In this document: positions 9,162 to 17,631 of the stretch, in pieces
Numbering within the stretch: the stretch's first letter is position 1
How the letters are laid out: the number at the start of each line of letters is the position of its first letter
From: Oscillospiraceae bacterium
GTDB taxonomy: Bacteria; Bacillota; Clostridia; Oscillospirales; SIG627
Length of the DNA stretch: 46,114 nucleotides
Direction: 5' to 3'
Assembly: GCA_015064635.1 (NCBI GenBank)
Contig: SVRV01000018.1
Span: 1-46,114 of the forward strand
Made by a program: the position numbers and the translations under genes
Notes under the pieces: model-generated
What the model was told of the DNA's origin: nothing
Seen by the model: only the letters and a program-made list of their open reading frames with translations
Databases searched by the model: none

Positions 9162-10267
9162 AATGGTTTTTGCTTTTAACAAAGCGCAACTTCAAAAAGC
9201 CTTCGTTTATATTTATACTTCTGCTTATTCCTTGTGTCACCCTTGCTCTTATGTACATTACAAGCCGTGATACCTCGGTAATGCACATCGGTTACACCTG
9301 TGAGGATGAACCGACAGAATCCACTGACAAGCTTTTTCATGCTCTTGAAGAAAATGACGGGATATTGGCTTTCAAGCACTATCCCGATAAAGGCAGTGGA
9401 GAAAAAGCAATACAAAACGGTGAAATCGAATCCCTTTGGGTGTTCCCCGCCGATATAGAAGCCAAAACAAAAGAATACTTTTCGGGTAATAAAGCACCGC
9501 TTGTTAAGGTAATCAACCGAGAGCAAACCGAGATGACCGAAGCATCACGTGACAGACTTTTCTGTCAGCTTTTTCCCTACATCGCATATTCTGTGTTTGA
9601 AAGCTATATGACAGAGGAGCTGCCGGGAGGAAATACACTGAGCGAAGAGGAGCTTCGGTATTACTACACTCTACGTGGAATAGACGAGGAAATAATAAAT
9701 GTGGTAACGGTAAACAGCTTGGGTGAAATTGACCAAAACCGAGGCAATTACATCACCTCGCCCCTTCGGGGAATACTTGCGGTTGTAGTTTTACTGTCCG
9801 CTCTTGCAGGTGCAATGTATACTCTCTTGGACATTCAAAGGGGACTGTTTGTGTTATTCTCATTTAAAAAGCGCATTTTTCTTTATTTTTGCTCATTGAT
9901 GTCCTGCGTTGTGCCCGCCTCGGTTACGGCTGTAATATCCGTTTATTTTGCGGGACTGGGTGAAGGAGTGGCAGAAGAAGTGTCAAAAATGACACTGTTT
10001 GCCCTTGCCTGCGTTTTAATGTCTCTTGCTATGATGCCGGTCTTAAAAACACCGAAGGCTTTTGCTGTATCAGTGCCCATTATAACAATATTGGCAATAA
10101 TTTTCTCACCCGTATTTATGAATATGAACTCCTTCCTTGTCATACAAGGGCTTTTCCCGACATACTATTATTTATATTCATTTACAGACACAACTCATAT
10201 ATTATACCTTGCCTTATATACGCTGATATGCGGTGCAATATCCGTTCCGCTTTTCAAAAAAATGTAA
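9158..10267 (+). CDS. ABC-2 type permease subunit (second)
   Basis: 369 aa. Same architecture as the preceding permease: an N-terminal helix (about 15-34), an extracytoplasmic domain, then five or six C-terminal membrane helices from about 205. It overlaps the upstream gene in an ATGA junction. It ends about 30 bp before the promoter of the short zinc-ribbon gene, with no obvious terminator between. Likely the second half of the heterodimeric export channel. Confidence 0.83.
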   Translation: MKWFLLLTKRNFKKPSFIFILLLIPCVTLALMYITSRDTSVMHIGYTCEDEPTESTDKLFHALEENDGILAFKHYPDKGSGEKAIQNGEIESLWVFPADIEAKTKEYFSGNKAPLVKVINREQTEMTEASRDRLFCQLFPYIAYSVFESYMTEELPGGNTLSEEELRYYYTLRGIDEEIINVVTVNSLGEIDQNRGNYITSPLRGILAVVVLLSALAGAMYTLLDIQRGLFVLFSFKKRIFLYFCSLMSCVVPASVTAVISVYFAGLGEGVAEEVSKMTLFALACVLMSLAMMPVLKTPKAFAVSVPIITILAIIFSPVFMNMNSFLVIQGLFPTYYYLYSFTDTTHILYLALYTLICGAISVPLFKKM

Positions 10268-10300
10268 GACATTTTTTGATTTGTGTTTTTGTGTCACCTA

Positions 10301-10329
10301 TTGACAAATTGTATTCCGGGTGATACAAT
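10301..10329 (+). promoter_or_regulatory. Sigma-A promoter for the short zinc-ribbon protein gene
   Basis: TTGACA (10301-10306), a 17-bp spacer and TACAAT (10324-10329) lie 41 bp upstream of the start. This is one of the best promoters in the window. Confidence 0.8.
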
Positions 10330-10369
10330 AGTTTTGTAGAAATATACACTCAAAAGGAGGAATTTTAAC

Positions 10370-11062
10370 ATGGCATTTTGTCAAAAGTGCGGTCAGCAGA
10401 TCGACCAGAATCTTATTTCATGTCCCTACTGCGGCGCAAAAAACGTAGCAAACCCCTATTACAAGCAGACTTCTTTCCCCGGAAACATTCTGGAGAAATT
10501 CAAGAAGCTTAACACCAGAGGCATTGCAATAATCGGTGGCGGAGCTTTAGGTGTTATAGTTCTTATTATCTTACTTGTTTGTCTCCTCAGCGGTGGCAAG
10601 GACGGTGCTGTTGAAAGTCAGTACGAAGCCATGTATGAAGGCAGCAAAGGCGCAGTAGAAGACCTTGCTCCATCTGAAACATGGGATGAAATGGAAGACG
10701 AATACAGCGTTGAATTTAAGGAAGTATATGAAGAATTCGAAGACATGGCAGAAGAAAACCAGGAAGAGCTTGAAGACGAATTCGGCAAAAACGCAAGTCT
10801 TTCATATGAAATCGTTTATGAAAACGAAGTTAAAAAGTCTACCTTTAACGAAATGAAGGACTGGCTTAAGGAATATGCAGGCATCGACAAAGGCGACGTT
10901 AAGGACGCTGTAACTGTGGGTGTTGTTGTTACTGCCAAGGGTGCAAAAGGTACAGAGAGTCACTGCAGTGAAATTACTCTTGTTAAAATTGGCGGAACAT
11001 GGTATACATACACAGGTATCAGAAACGTTGTATGGGCATCGCAGTCAGCAGCAAACGATTAA
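10370..11062 (+). CDS. Short zinc-ribbon membrane protein
   Basis: 230 aa. The N-terminal zinc ribbon has Cys4, Cys7, Cys18 and Cys21. One transmembrane helix spans about 51-74. A very acidic, probably helical segment (about 82-145) precedes a compact C-terminal domain (about 148-225) ending in a GGTWYTYTGI-type strand, as seen in small DUF-type lipoprotein or secreted domains. AAAGGAGG precedes the ATG. It has its own strong promoter and terminator. The layout (cytoplasmic ribbon, helix, outer domain) mirrors the 657-aa protein at 5300 on the other side of the ABC exporter. Function unknown. Confidence 0.88.
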   Translation: MAFCQKCGQQIDQNLISCPYCGAKNVANPYYKQTSFPGNILEKFKKLNTRGIAIIGGGALGVIVLIILLVCLLSGGKDGAVESQYEAMYEGSKGAVEDLAPSETWDEMEDEYSVEFKEVYEEFEDMAEENQEELEDEFGKNASLSYEIVYENEVKKSTFNEMKDWLKEYAGIDKGDVKDAVTVGVVVTAKGAKGTESHCSEITLVKIGGTWYTYTGIRNVVWASQSAAND

Positions 11063-11082
11063 TAAAATCTGACAACTGAAAA

Positions 11083-11124
11083 AGAGCTAAGATATCTTAA
11101 GGTATCTTAGCTCTATCTTTTTTT
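11083..11124 (+). terminator. Strong terminator, probably shared by converging genes
   Basis: AGAGCTAAGATA (11083-11094) and TATCTTAGCTCT (11103-11114) form a perfect 12-bp stem followed by a T-run to 11124. It ends the zinc-ribbon gene. Just left of the converging gene's stop, it may also end operon A. Confidence 0.9.
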
Positions 11125-11128
11125 AGGT

Positions 11129-11944
11129 TTACTCACATGATATTATCCACATCGGACGGGCTACTCTCAAATCACGCCACGAATCGCTTGTGCTGCCGTC
11201 ATTTGCTCCCGGAGAGCTTTCAAATGCTTTATTAACTGCCTCTTCTGAGAACACGGCTGTTTTGCTTCCGGGCTCAATATCAATTGACAGGTGAAAAACA
11301 ATGTCATGTATACTGTCATATGTCAGCGGTGAATATTTAAAGGATATATCCGACCCGATAAATCCATCTATTCTTATGTTTTTCAAGGCCTTGCAGGTAA
11401 GAAAAGTATTCGATTGGAAGACTTGTTCTCCTCCCTCACTTAGCTTTAACAAGCGTATGGTATGCAAGTTCAGTGCTCGGTAAAACATATATGACAAGTC
11501 GGTAGACTGTCTGATATCAAGCTCGGGCACAACAGTAACCGTGGAATAAGAAAACATACAATCCGTAGTTGTTGCACGGCTTGTATCCAGCTTTACACCG
11601 TTTTTTTTCAGTATAGCCTCAAGGTCACCTATTTGGGAATAATAAAACACATGCGATGCGTTGGTTGTTATTATATCATACTTCGGATCAAAGCTTACAT
11701 CATCCCATCCACGTCCCGAAAATGCGTAAGAATAATTTCTGAGAGTACCTTCGTCCTGATAGCTGTCCCAGAAGGAATCGTACTCGTTTTTTCTTCCACG
11801 CTCATATTCAAGGCTCTTTTCCTTTTCCAATGTCTCGATCCTACTTTCGTATTCCCTCTTTTGCTCGGGAGAAAGCTGCATTACAGCTCCGAAGTCAGCC
11901 TTCATTCTTCCTCCTGAGCTTTTGAAATCAACCTTTAATTTCAT
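11129..11944 (-). CDS. Phage-associated protein with coiled coil and LRR-like domain
   Basis: 271 aa, second gene of operon A. An N-terminal coiled coil (about 24-50) is followed by a FWDSYQ...YAFSGRGW segment (about 57-82) and a DPKYDI motif. The rest resembles BspA-type leucine-rich repeats (SYMFYRALNLHTI, TCKALKNIRIDG), ending in a short Trp-rich tail. From memory, this order occurs in prophage proteins of gut Clostridia; that is recognition, not a search result. A tail-appendage or baseplate role is likely, since LRR and fibre-like domains mediate binding. Its ATG overlaps the stop of the preceding gene (TAATG), so the two are translated together. Confidence 0.75.
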   Translation of the reverse strand: MKLKVDFKSSGGRMKADFGAVMQLSPEQKREYESRIETLEKEKSLEYERGRKNEYDSFWDSYQDEGTLRNYSYAFSGRGWDDVSFDPKYDIITTNASHVFYYSQIGDLEAILKKNGVKLDTSRATTTDCMFSYSTVTVVPELDIRQSTDLSYMFYRALNLHTIRLLKLSEGGEQVFQSNTFLTCKALKNIRIDGFIGSDISFKYSPLTYDSIHDIVFHLSIDIEPGSKTAVFSEEAVNKAFESSPGANDGSTSDSWRDLRVARPMWIISCE

Positions 11945-12267
11945 TATACTATTTCCTCCTTGAGAACACGTCTTACATTAAGCGTCACAATGTCGGTGGT
12001 CATGACATCACCTTCCTTGGTTTTCGCCTTAAGCTGAAGCTCTGTTTTCTTTCCCTCCGCAAGAGACAGAGTTTCCTTTTGGGAAAGCTTCACGGAAAAA
12101 TGGTTTTCGTCCGTCTTTGTGCAATCCCCCGTAAAGGTTTTTTCAACCTTCACCTGACCGTTTTCAGCCTCCTGCTTTAAAACGATAAAGATTTCGTCAA
12201 ACAAAGAAAGCTCTGTTTCGGTCTCAAATTCAAATGTAGGGGTAGTTCCCCTTGCTATTTCGATCAA
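11944..12267 (-). CDS. Small phage-associated beta-domain protein
   Basis: 107 aa, first gene of operon A. The start is a TTG 5 nt after AGGAGGTGAT; no in-frame ATG fits better. It begins with IARGTTPTFEFE, the RGTTPT opening I recognise from small prophage proteins that travel with the LRR-type appendage protein. The rest is short beta strands with alternating charge, and it ends in NVRRVLKEEIV. Probably a structural or assembly partner of the 271-aa protein. It lies directly downstream of TGACAT array A. Exact role unknown. Confidence 0.75.
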   Translation of the reverse strand: MIEIARGTTPTFEFETETELSLFDEIFIVLKQEAENGQVKVEKTFTGDCTKTDENHFSVKLSQKETLSLAEGKKTELQLKAKTKEGDVMTTDIVTLNVRRVLKEEIV

Positions 12268-12290
12268 TTAAGATCACCTCCTTTTTATTC

Positions 12291-12309
12291 TGTGCCGACG
12301 TCCTGCACA
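12291..12309 (-). other. Short hairpin in the operon A leader
   Basis: TGTGC (12291-12295) pairs with GCACA (12305-12309), and the loop contains the palindrome GACGTC. It lies between array A and the ribosome site. Operon C has a larger leader stem-loop at the equivalent place. Confidence 0.3.
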
Positions 12310-12312
12310 ATA

Positions 12313-12349
12313 CCATTGTATACTGACATTGACTGACATACAATGACAT
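12313..12349 (-). promoter_or_regulatory. TGACAT direct-repeat array A with embedded promoter
   Basis: TGACAT occurs at 12324, 12334 and 12344, exactly 10 bp apart. Read on the minus strand, the repeats overlap a promoter for operon A: TTGTAT (12338-12343), a 17-bp spacer and TACAAT (12315-12320). The 37-bp block matches array B (21004-21040) with one mismatch, which falls inside the -10 box. Repeats that cover the -35 and spacer suggest a repressor or a class II activator that binds one face of the helix. Confidence 0.8.
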
Positions 12350-12377
12350 CATTTACGTGGACTGTACTTTTTATCTA

Positions 12378-12406
12378 TTGACATATTTTTTGAAATAAAG
12401 TATAAT
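12378..12406 (+). promoter_or_regulatory. Consensus sigma-A promoter of the SLH phosphoesterase gene
   Basis: TTGACA (12378-12383), a 17-bp spacer and TATAAT (12401-12406) match consensus in every position, 33 bp upstream of the start. It diverges from the operon A promoter. Confidence 0.85.
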
Positions 12407-12438
12407 AAGAGACACTAAAAAAACATTGGAGGAACATA

Positions 12439-14850
12439 ATGAAACGATTTTTAGCAATTATTCTTTTACTCATAATGTGCATGCAGTGTATGCCCGCTAT
12501 GGCAGACACCCTTTTGATTGCACCAAATCCCAATGCTACTCCCCTCCCCTTTAAAGACGTAGCAAAAGATGCATGGTATTACAGTGATGTAAAAAGTGCA
12601 TACAATATGGGACTTATCAACGGTAAGGGGGCAACCGACACCTATCAGCCCGATGCCGAGATGACATATGCCGAAGCAATAAAGCTTGCCGCTTGTATGC
12701 ATCAGCTTTACACCGCAGGTGAAGTTACACTTGCAAACGGTACGACAAATTGGTATGACACCTATGTTGAATACTGTAAGACCAACAGCATCATCTCAAA
12801 AGACTATGACTTCAATGCAAAGGCTACCCGTGCGGGATATATGGAGATATTTGCAAATGCTCTTCCCGATGAAGCCCTTGCACAGATGAATATCGTTCCC
12901 AACAACTTCATTCCCGACATCAAAATGACAAACGAAGCAGCTCCGGCAGTTTACAAGCTTTACCGCGCAGGTATACTTGCAGGTGTTGACGCAGAGCACA
13001 ATTGCTCTCCCAAGTCCAACATCAAGAGAAGCGAGGTTGCGGTTATACTTTCCAGAATGATGGTTCGTGAAAAGAGAGTAAGCGTAGGCTTTGAAATGGA
13101 GAAGGAAAACGAGCTCACTTTCGGTATCTTCGCTGACGTTCACAACAACAAAAACGATTTTGCAAACGTAATGGACAATGTGTATACCCTTTCCAACGAA
13201 GGCAGTGAGCTTGACGGACTTATCCTTGTAGGTGATATCGTTTATCTTGCAACCAAGGATTCAATGCCAAGTGCCTCAACCTATGCAATGATAAACGCCA
13301 ACCCCAAGTTTGCAGAGGTTAAACGCTCAGGCAAGCTCATTTACGCTATGGGCAACCACGAATTCCCTCTTAACAATACCGCAAAGGACGTATGCGACCT
13401 TTCCAAGAAGGTATTCACCGATGAAACAGGCCTCACTCCCGAAAAGGTAACTGTAATTGACGGATATCACTTTATAACAGCAGGTCCCAACTCTTATTCC
13501 AACGACCTTACCGCAGAGCAGGAAAAGTTCATTATGGACAGCGTTAAGGCTGCTCTTGCGGCAGATGATACAAAGCCCGTATTCCTCATCATCCATCAGC
13601 CCGTTGACAGCACTACCTACGGTACATACAGCTACAAAAACTACTCCGACACACTTGAAGCCTTCCTCAAGGCAGAACCCAGACTCATCGTTTTCAGCGG
13701 ACATATGCACTATCCTTCATCCGACCCCCAGACTATCTTCCAGGTGCCCGGCGGTGCAACATTCGTTCAGACCACCTCTATCATGGGCGGTAACGGTGCA
13801 AGAACTCCCTACGTTCCCACATCCGACAGACACGCAAACTGGCCCTGTCAGGCTATGATGATGAGAATCAATAAAGAGACAAACGTAGTAACCCTCAAGC
13901 GCTTTTATTCATGCTCGGGAATCCCCGAATATCTTGAAGGCGGCGACTGGACTCTCGACATTCCTGCAATGACCGAAGAAAAGGGAATAGAAAAGCCCAA
14001 CCTTGATATTTACAAGTACACAACCGCAAGAGCGGATTCAAGTAAAGCACCCTTCTTCAAGGAAGACGATAAGATATCAATAACCGAGATTACAGAAACA
14101 ACCGCAAAGGTAGTATTCCCCGTGCCTCAACCCGGTGCTGACGGAGAGGACCACGTTGCGGCATACTACAAGATTGAAGTTGTCAATACCAAGTCCGGTG
14201 AGGTAATAAAGAGTGCCAAGAGACTCTCCGACTATTTCCTCAAGACCAAAAAAGCCACTTATTCCTATCCGCTCATAGACCTTCCCGCAGATACAACCTT
14301 CAAGGTAACCGTAACACCCGTTAACCCCTGGTATGTTGAAGGAAAGCCTCTCACAACCGAGTTTTCTACTCCCGAGCCTAAGTTCGCTCCTGTAAAAACA
14401 GACGATGAAAAGGCACTCAGATTTGTATATGCCGAGGCTCAAAGAAACGGTGGCTTCACAAACTATCCTCAGGGTGCGGCTATCCCCGAATTTGCTCATA
14501 TGGGAGCAACTAATGTAGGAACACTCAAGTATCTTGTAGAAATTACCACTCCCGGTAAATACAGAGTATTCTTCAACGGCGGTGCGGCAGGTGCAGCCGA
14601 AGTTAAGGTTACCATAGCATCCGTAGATGTTACAGAAAAGGAAGACGGAAGCGAAAAGGTTACCACCAAGGAAACTCTTTACGAGGACACCTTCATCGTA
14701 TCAACAGGTGAGCTCAACGCAAGAAAACCCATTCCTTGTGCTGATATAGAATTCAAGGAGGCAGGATACTACACTATCAGATTCAGAAAGAATCAAACTC
14801 CTTATACCATTTCACACAGCGGAATGAATATAGCTCCTATTATAGAATAA
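12439..14850 (+). CDS. Secreted SLH-domain metallophosphoesterase
   Basis: 803 aa. A signal peptide (1-22, cleavage near PAMA-D) is followed by S-layer-homology repeats (about 35-215) that would tether it to cell-wall polymer. A calcineurin-like phosphoesterase domain has the full motif set: DVH (233-235), GDIV (265-268), GNHE (305-308), IIHQP (His386) and GHMH (421-424). After about 530 there is a fibronectin-III-like domain and a C-terminal beta domain. AATTGGAGGA-type spacing supports the ATG. The gene has a consensus promoter and a strong terminator. The substrate is unknown: a wall-linked phosphodiester, nucleotide or phospholipid is possible. It sits between phage operons A and B/C but has host-type features. 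Confidence 0.88.
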   Translation: MKRFLAIILLLIMCMQCMPAMADTLLIAPNPNATPLPFKDVAKDAWYYSDVKSAYNMGLINGKGATDTYQPDAEMTYAEAIKLAACMHQLYTAGEVTLANGTTNWYDTYVEYCKTNSIISKDYDFNAKATRAGYMEIFANALPDEALAQMNIVPNNFIPDIKMTNEAAPAVYKLYRAGILAGVDAEHNCSPKSNIKRSEVAVILSRMMVREKRVSVGFEMEKENELTFGIFADVHNNKNDFANVMDNVYTLSNEGSELDGLILVGDIVYLATKDSMPSASTYAMINANPKFAEVKRSGKLIYAMGNHEFPLNNTAKDVCDLSKKVFTDETGLTPEKVTVIDGYHFITAGPNSYSNDLTAEQEKFIMDSVKAALAADDTKPVFLIIHQPVDSTTYGTYSYKNYSDTLEAFLKAEPRLIVFSGHMHYPSSDPQTIFQVPGGATFVQTTSIMGGNGARTPYVPTSDRHANWPCQAMMMRINKETNVVTLKRFYSCSGIPEYLEGGDWTLDIPAMTEEKGIEKPNLDIYKYTTARADSSKAPFFKEDDKISITEITETTAKVVFPVPQPGADGEDHVAAYYKIEVVNTKSGEVIKSAKRLSDYFLKTKKATYSYPLIDLPADTTFKVTVTPVNPWYVEGKPLTTEFSTPEPKFAPVKTDDEKALRFVYAEAQRNGGFTNYPQGAAIPEFAHMGATNVGTLKYLVEITTPGKYRVFFNGGAAGAAEVKVTIASVDVTEKEDGSEKVTTKETLYEDTFIVSTGELNARKPIPCADIEFKEAGYYTIRFRKNQTPYTISHSGMNIAPIIE

Positions 14851-14863
14851 AATAAACACAAAT

Positions 14864-14898
14864 GGCTGTAGCAATTTGTTTTGCTACAGCCTGGTTTT
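14864..14898 (+). terminator. Terminator of the SLH phosphoesterase gene
   Basis: GGCTGTAGCAA (14864-14874) and TTGCTACAGCC (14881-14891) form a perfect 11-bp stem, followed by TGGTTTTT. Confidence 0.9.
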
Positions 14899-14939
14899 TA
14901 TGCAAAAATGGCAAATAAATCCTATTGCCCTATATCCCA

Positions 14940-15836
14940 TTATACATTGTCCCCGACGGTCTGCTCCGTCAACTTCACCATACGAAGACAATCATCGTAC
15001 CCTTTATAATAATACACTCCGTTTTCAAAATCCATGCAGGAGGTATAGCGTGTATACTCATACTCGCCGTCCTCAAGTATCATACATCCCTTGGGGACAC
15101 GCACCTGGGACATAATGGCAAAGAAATGCTCAACGCTTTTTTCGTTTGCGGCGTTTTCCTTCACAAAGGCTGCCCTGACAAAGCGTGATGAAGATGACCA
15201 GTCACCCGGAAGTCCTATTGCCCCCATTCCTCTTGATGTTTTTTCAAGACAAAGAGTCGTGGAAAATCGGTTCTCCGCAGGCTTTGAAGTCAGATTTATA
15301 TAGTTATTCAGATTCATAAGCTGATAAGGGAAGGGCGGATTGTTGGTCAGCACTCCCACCGAGCTTTCGTACAAATGAAGTCCCGACCTGCAGGCTTCCA
15401 CCGTAAGGCTTTCGTTTTTATCGGCTATCATCCAGTGAAGCTGTGCGGTAGCAAGGGCGGGAGAAAAGGGAGTATCGGCAATTTCCACGCCTTCAAGCAA
15501 TACCTTTGCCTCCGACACACTCCCTGCCTGTGACAAGATGTAGGGAATGAGCTCAAACGCCGCCACGTCACCCTTTTTCGCCTTGCGAAAATAGGCGTTT
15601 CCCACAAAATTCAAGCCTGCAATACCCACTCCCGCTTCGTTCATCCCATCAAAGAAAAGCGGATACGCACTCTCCATTCTCGCCATTCCCGCAATTGCAT
15701 ATTTGCTCACGATATCTTCTCTGTGGCGAAAACTAAAGGTGAAGCCGCGGGGAATTACCACCGCTTCTTCACCAAAGCCACATTCATAATCAAGTGTTCT
15801 GCCAAAATATCCGTTAAAGCTTATTGCTGTACACAT
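14940..15836 (-). CDS. Choloylglycine-hydrolase-family N-acyl amidase (bile salt hydrolase or penicillin V acylase type)
   Basis: 298 aa. This Ntn-hydrolase family cleaves N-acyl amide bonds, such as conjugated bile salts, penicillin V or N-acyl signals. The protein begins Met-Cys, so Cys2 becomes the catalytic N-terminal nucleophile after Met removal. FGRTLD supplies Arg13 and Asp16. Conserved Asn occur in GLNFVGN (76-80) and LTNNPP (165-166), and a conserved Arg in SSRFVRA (218-221). Length fits the family (about 315-340), a little short. AAGGAGG precedes the ATG. There is no signal peptide, so it is cytoplasmic. It lies 65 bp downstream of the EamA exporter at the end of the acyl operon. 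Bile salts versus an endogenous N-acyl product cannot be separated by sequence alone. Confidence 0.88.
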   Translation of the reverse strand: MCTAISFNGYFGRTLDYECGFGEEAVVIPRGFTFSFRHREDIVSKYAIAGMARMESAYPLFFDGMNEAGVGIAGLNFVGNAYFRKAKKGDVAAFELIPYILSQAGSVSEAKVLLEGVEIADTPFSPALATAQLHWMIADKNESLTVEACRSGLHLYESSVGVLTNNPPFPYQLMNLNNYINLTSKPAENRFSTTLCLEKTSRGMGAIGLPGDWSSSSRFVRAAFVKENAANEKSVEHFFAIMSQVRVPKGCMILEDGEYEYTRYTSCMDFENGVYYYKGYDDCLRMVKLTEQTVGDNV

Positions 15837-15854
15837 AATTGCCTCCTTAAGGTT

Positions 15855-15885
15855 TTTGTATTTATTTTAACCGCATAAATACAAA
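15855..15885 (-). other. Inverted repeat between EamA and amidase genes
   Basis: TTTGTATTTAT (15855-15865) and ATAAATACAAA (15875-15885) form a perfect 11-bp inverted repeat. On the minus strand it ends in AAAAACC rather than a T-run, so an operator or processing site is as likely as a terminator. Confidence 0.45.
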
Positions 15886-15901
15886 TTATAGGAGGATTTT
15901 T

Positions 15902-16741
15902 TCATTTTTTCATATCCGATACAAATGCCGCACCGAGTATCATTACCGCTCCCACAATTTCGGGCACGGTAAGGAAGGTATGAGTGAGCACCGAGGATAA
16001 AACAATTGCAAAAATAGGGTCGATATAGCTGTACACCGCCACCGTTTGAGGCGATATTTTTTTCATTCCGCCAAAGTAAAGGAGATAGGCAATACCCGTG
16101 TGAACCACACCCAGTATAACAAGAATCACTATGCTTTCTCTGTCGAAGGTAAAGGCTGTAATATCATATCTTGTCATAACATAGGGGATAAGCACAAGGC
16201 AGGACACAAAAAGCTCGGACACGGTTATTTCAAGTGAGCTTACGTTCTTTGTCACCGCTGTCAGCAATATGATAAGTGCATAAAGCAATGCCGCACCCAA
16301 TCCGAAAACAAGCCCTCTCCAGTTCCCAAAGGACTGAATTCCCGTGAGGAGAATCATTCCCGCCACAGCCACGAGAGCACAGGCGTTTTTTACCGCACCC
16401 GACTTCTTCTTCGTGAAAAGCGGAGCAAGAAAAATAACAAAAACGGGTGCCATATAATAGCAAAGAGTAGCAAATGAAATGCTTGTATATCTGTACGCCT
16501 CAAAAAGGAATACCCAATTAAGTCCCAGAAAAGCTCCCGCAGGCAAAAGAAGAAGTATATTCGAGAAGATACACCGAAGGCTTATTCTCTTGCGGAAAAT
16601 AATAGCATACAAAAGCAACACCATAAGCCCGCACACCGAACGGAAAAGTGCGATAAACGCCGACGGATACGCAAGTCTGTCAACGAATATTCCGATAGTT
16701 CCGAATATCAGCATCGCCACAATAACACGAAGTTTGTTCAT
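15902..16741 (-). CDS. EamA/DMT-family transporter
   Basis: 279 aa from the ATG at 16741, with AAAGGAG upstream; it overlaps the stop of the preceding gene as TAATG. The protein has ten hydrophobic helices in two five-helix halves, the drug/metabolite transporter layout. It includes an LGLNWVFLFEAYRYTS motif in the first EamA repeat and the typical YSYIDPIFAIVLS segment in the second. Members export amino acids, metabolites or drugs by a proton-coupled mechanism. Its tight coupling to a biosynthesis-like operon suggests it exports that operon's product (inference). Confidence 0.9.
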   Translation of the reverse strand: MNKLRVIVAMLIFGTIGIFVDRLAYPSAFIALFRSVCGLMVLLLYAIIFRKRISLRCIFSNILLLLPAGAFLGLNWVFLFEAYRYTSISFATLCYYMAPVFVIFLAPLFTKKKSGAVKNACALVAVAGMILLTGIQSFGNWRGLVFGLGAALLYALIILLTAVTKNVSSLEITVSELFVSCLVLIPYVMTRYDITAFTFDRESIVILVILGVVHTGIAYLLYFGGMKKISPQTVAVYSYIDPIFAIVLSSVLTHTFLTVPEIVGAVMILGAAFVSDMKK

Positions 16742-17631
16742 TACAGCTCCTTTGGCAAATAGTGCTTCATAGTCTTTTCTATCCAATAAGTGAATTCAGT
16801 ACCCGGACAAAGGTGCTCAAGTGCCTTGAATCTGAGGTACATATCCACTCCGTCGGAGGGGTCGTGCCAGGTGTCGGCGTATATGTAATCGAACTTCTCA
16901 CCCGGTGCAACCTTTTCGGCATACTCAAACGCATCGGCGTGAACCACTCTCACCTTGTGTCCCTTTGGGAACTGCGGAAGAATGAAACGCTTGAAAATAT
17001 CAATTACCGTTTCGTCCATCTCCACCACCGTGACACTGTCAACCGAGTCCATCATAGATGTCATATACGGAAAATATCCAAGTCCCAAGCCATAGGTCGC
17101 AACCTTGCCGTGTGCCTTTTCAATATCCTCACGCATGGTCTCAACCTCGTTGGGAGTCACCAGCATCCACTCCACTCCGCCCTGCAATATGACGGGGTAG
17201 GGAAATTCACAGTCGAAAAAGGCAACCTGGGGAATTATACGTCCGTCGGGAAGTTCCTTCAAGTCATCCAGAGGAATGAGCTCATAAGGCTTAATAACCG
17301 CCTCACGCAGCTCCCAGTCCTTCTCTTTTACGGGAGTTATTTTTATGTTTTTATAATAGGGGTCATTTTCGTAGTCCTCTTTTTTTACGTAGTGAATCAT
17401 TTCAGAGAAATAGTATTCAAACATCTCCCTGTCCTCTACGTCCTCATCTATCTTCATATAGCAGGCAGAGGCAAGTACCAACGAAAAGGCATAAGTGCGG
17501 TCTATGCCGCACTCATTTACAAGCTCGTCTATTATGTCCGAGGTTATGAAATCCGAATTGTAATTCATAAAAGCACTGATTCTGGCTATAACCTCGGCAT
17601 TGTATTTTCTGATTTTATCTTTAGATAACAT
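16741..17631 (-). CDS. Spermidine-synthase-fold SAM-dependent transferase
   Basis: 296 aa. The C-terminal half is a Rossmann-type SAM-binding domain of the polyamine aminopropyltransferase type. It has the glycine-rich loop GLGLG (181-185), the acidic ribose-binding VVEMDE (about 202-207) and YADTWHDPSDG (about 250-262). The N-terminal 110 residues are helical and do not match classical spermidine synthase. It could transfer an aminopropyl or methyl group; substrate unknown. TAATG overlaps link it to the AMP ligase upstream and the EamA exporter downstream, so the three are translationally coupled. It stands apart from any putrescine-pathway gene, which argues against simple spermidine synthesis. 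Confidence 0.75.
   Translation of the reverse strand: MLSKDKIRKYNAEVIARISAFMNYNSDFITSDIIDELVNECGIDRTYAFSLVLASACYMKIDEDVEDREMFEYYFSEMIHYVKKEDYENDPYYKNIKITPVKEKDWELREAVIKPYELIPLDDLKELPDGRIIPQVAFFDCEFPYPVILQGGVEWMLVTPNEVETMREDIEKAHGKVATYGLGLGYFPYMTSMMDSVDSVTVVEMDETVIDIFKRFILPQFPKGHKVRVVHADAFEYAEKVAPGEKFDYIYADTWHDPSDGVDMYLRFKALEHLCPGTEFTYWIEKTMKHYLPKEL

Noticed and set aside
12378-12384. Extra TGACAT copy right of array A
   Set aside because: It is the -35 of the plus-strand consensus promoter of the SLH phosphoesterase, out of phase with the array.
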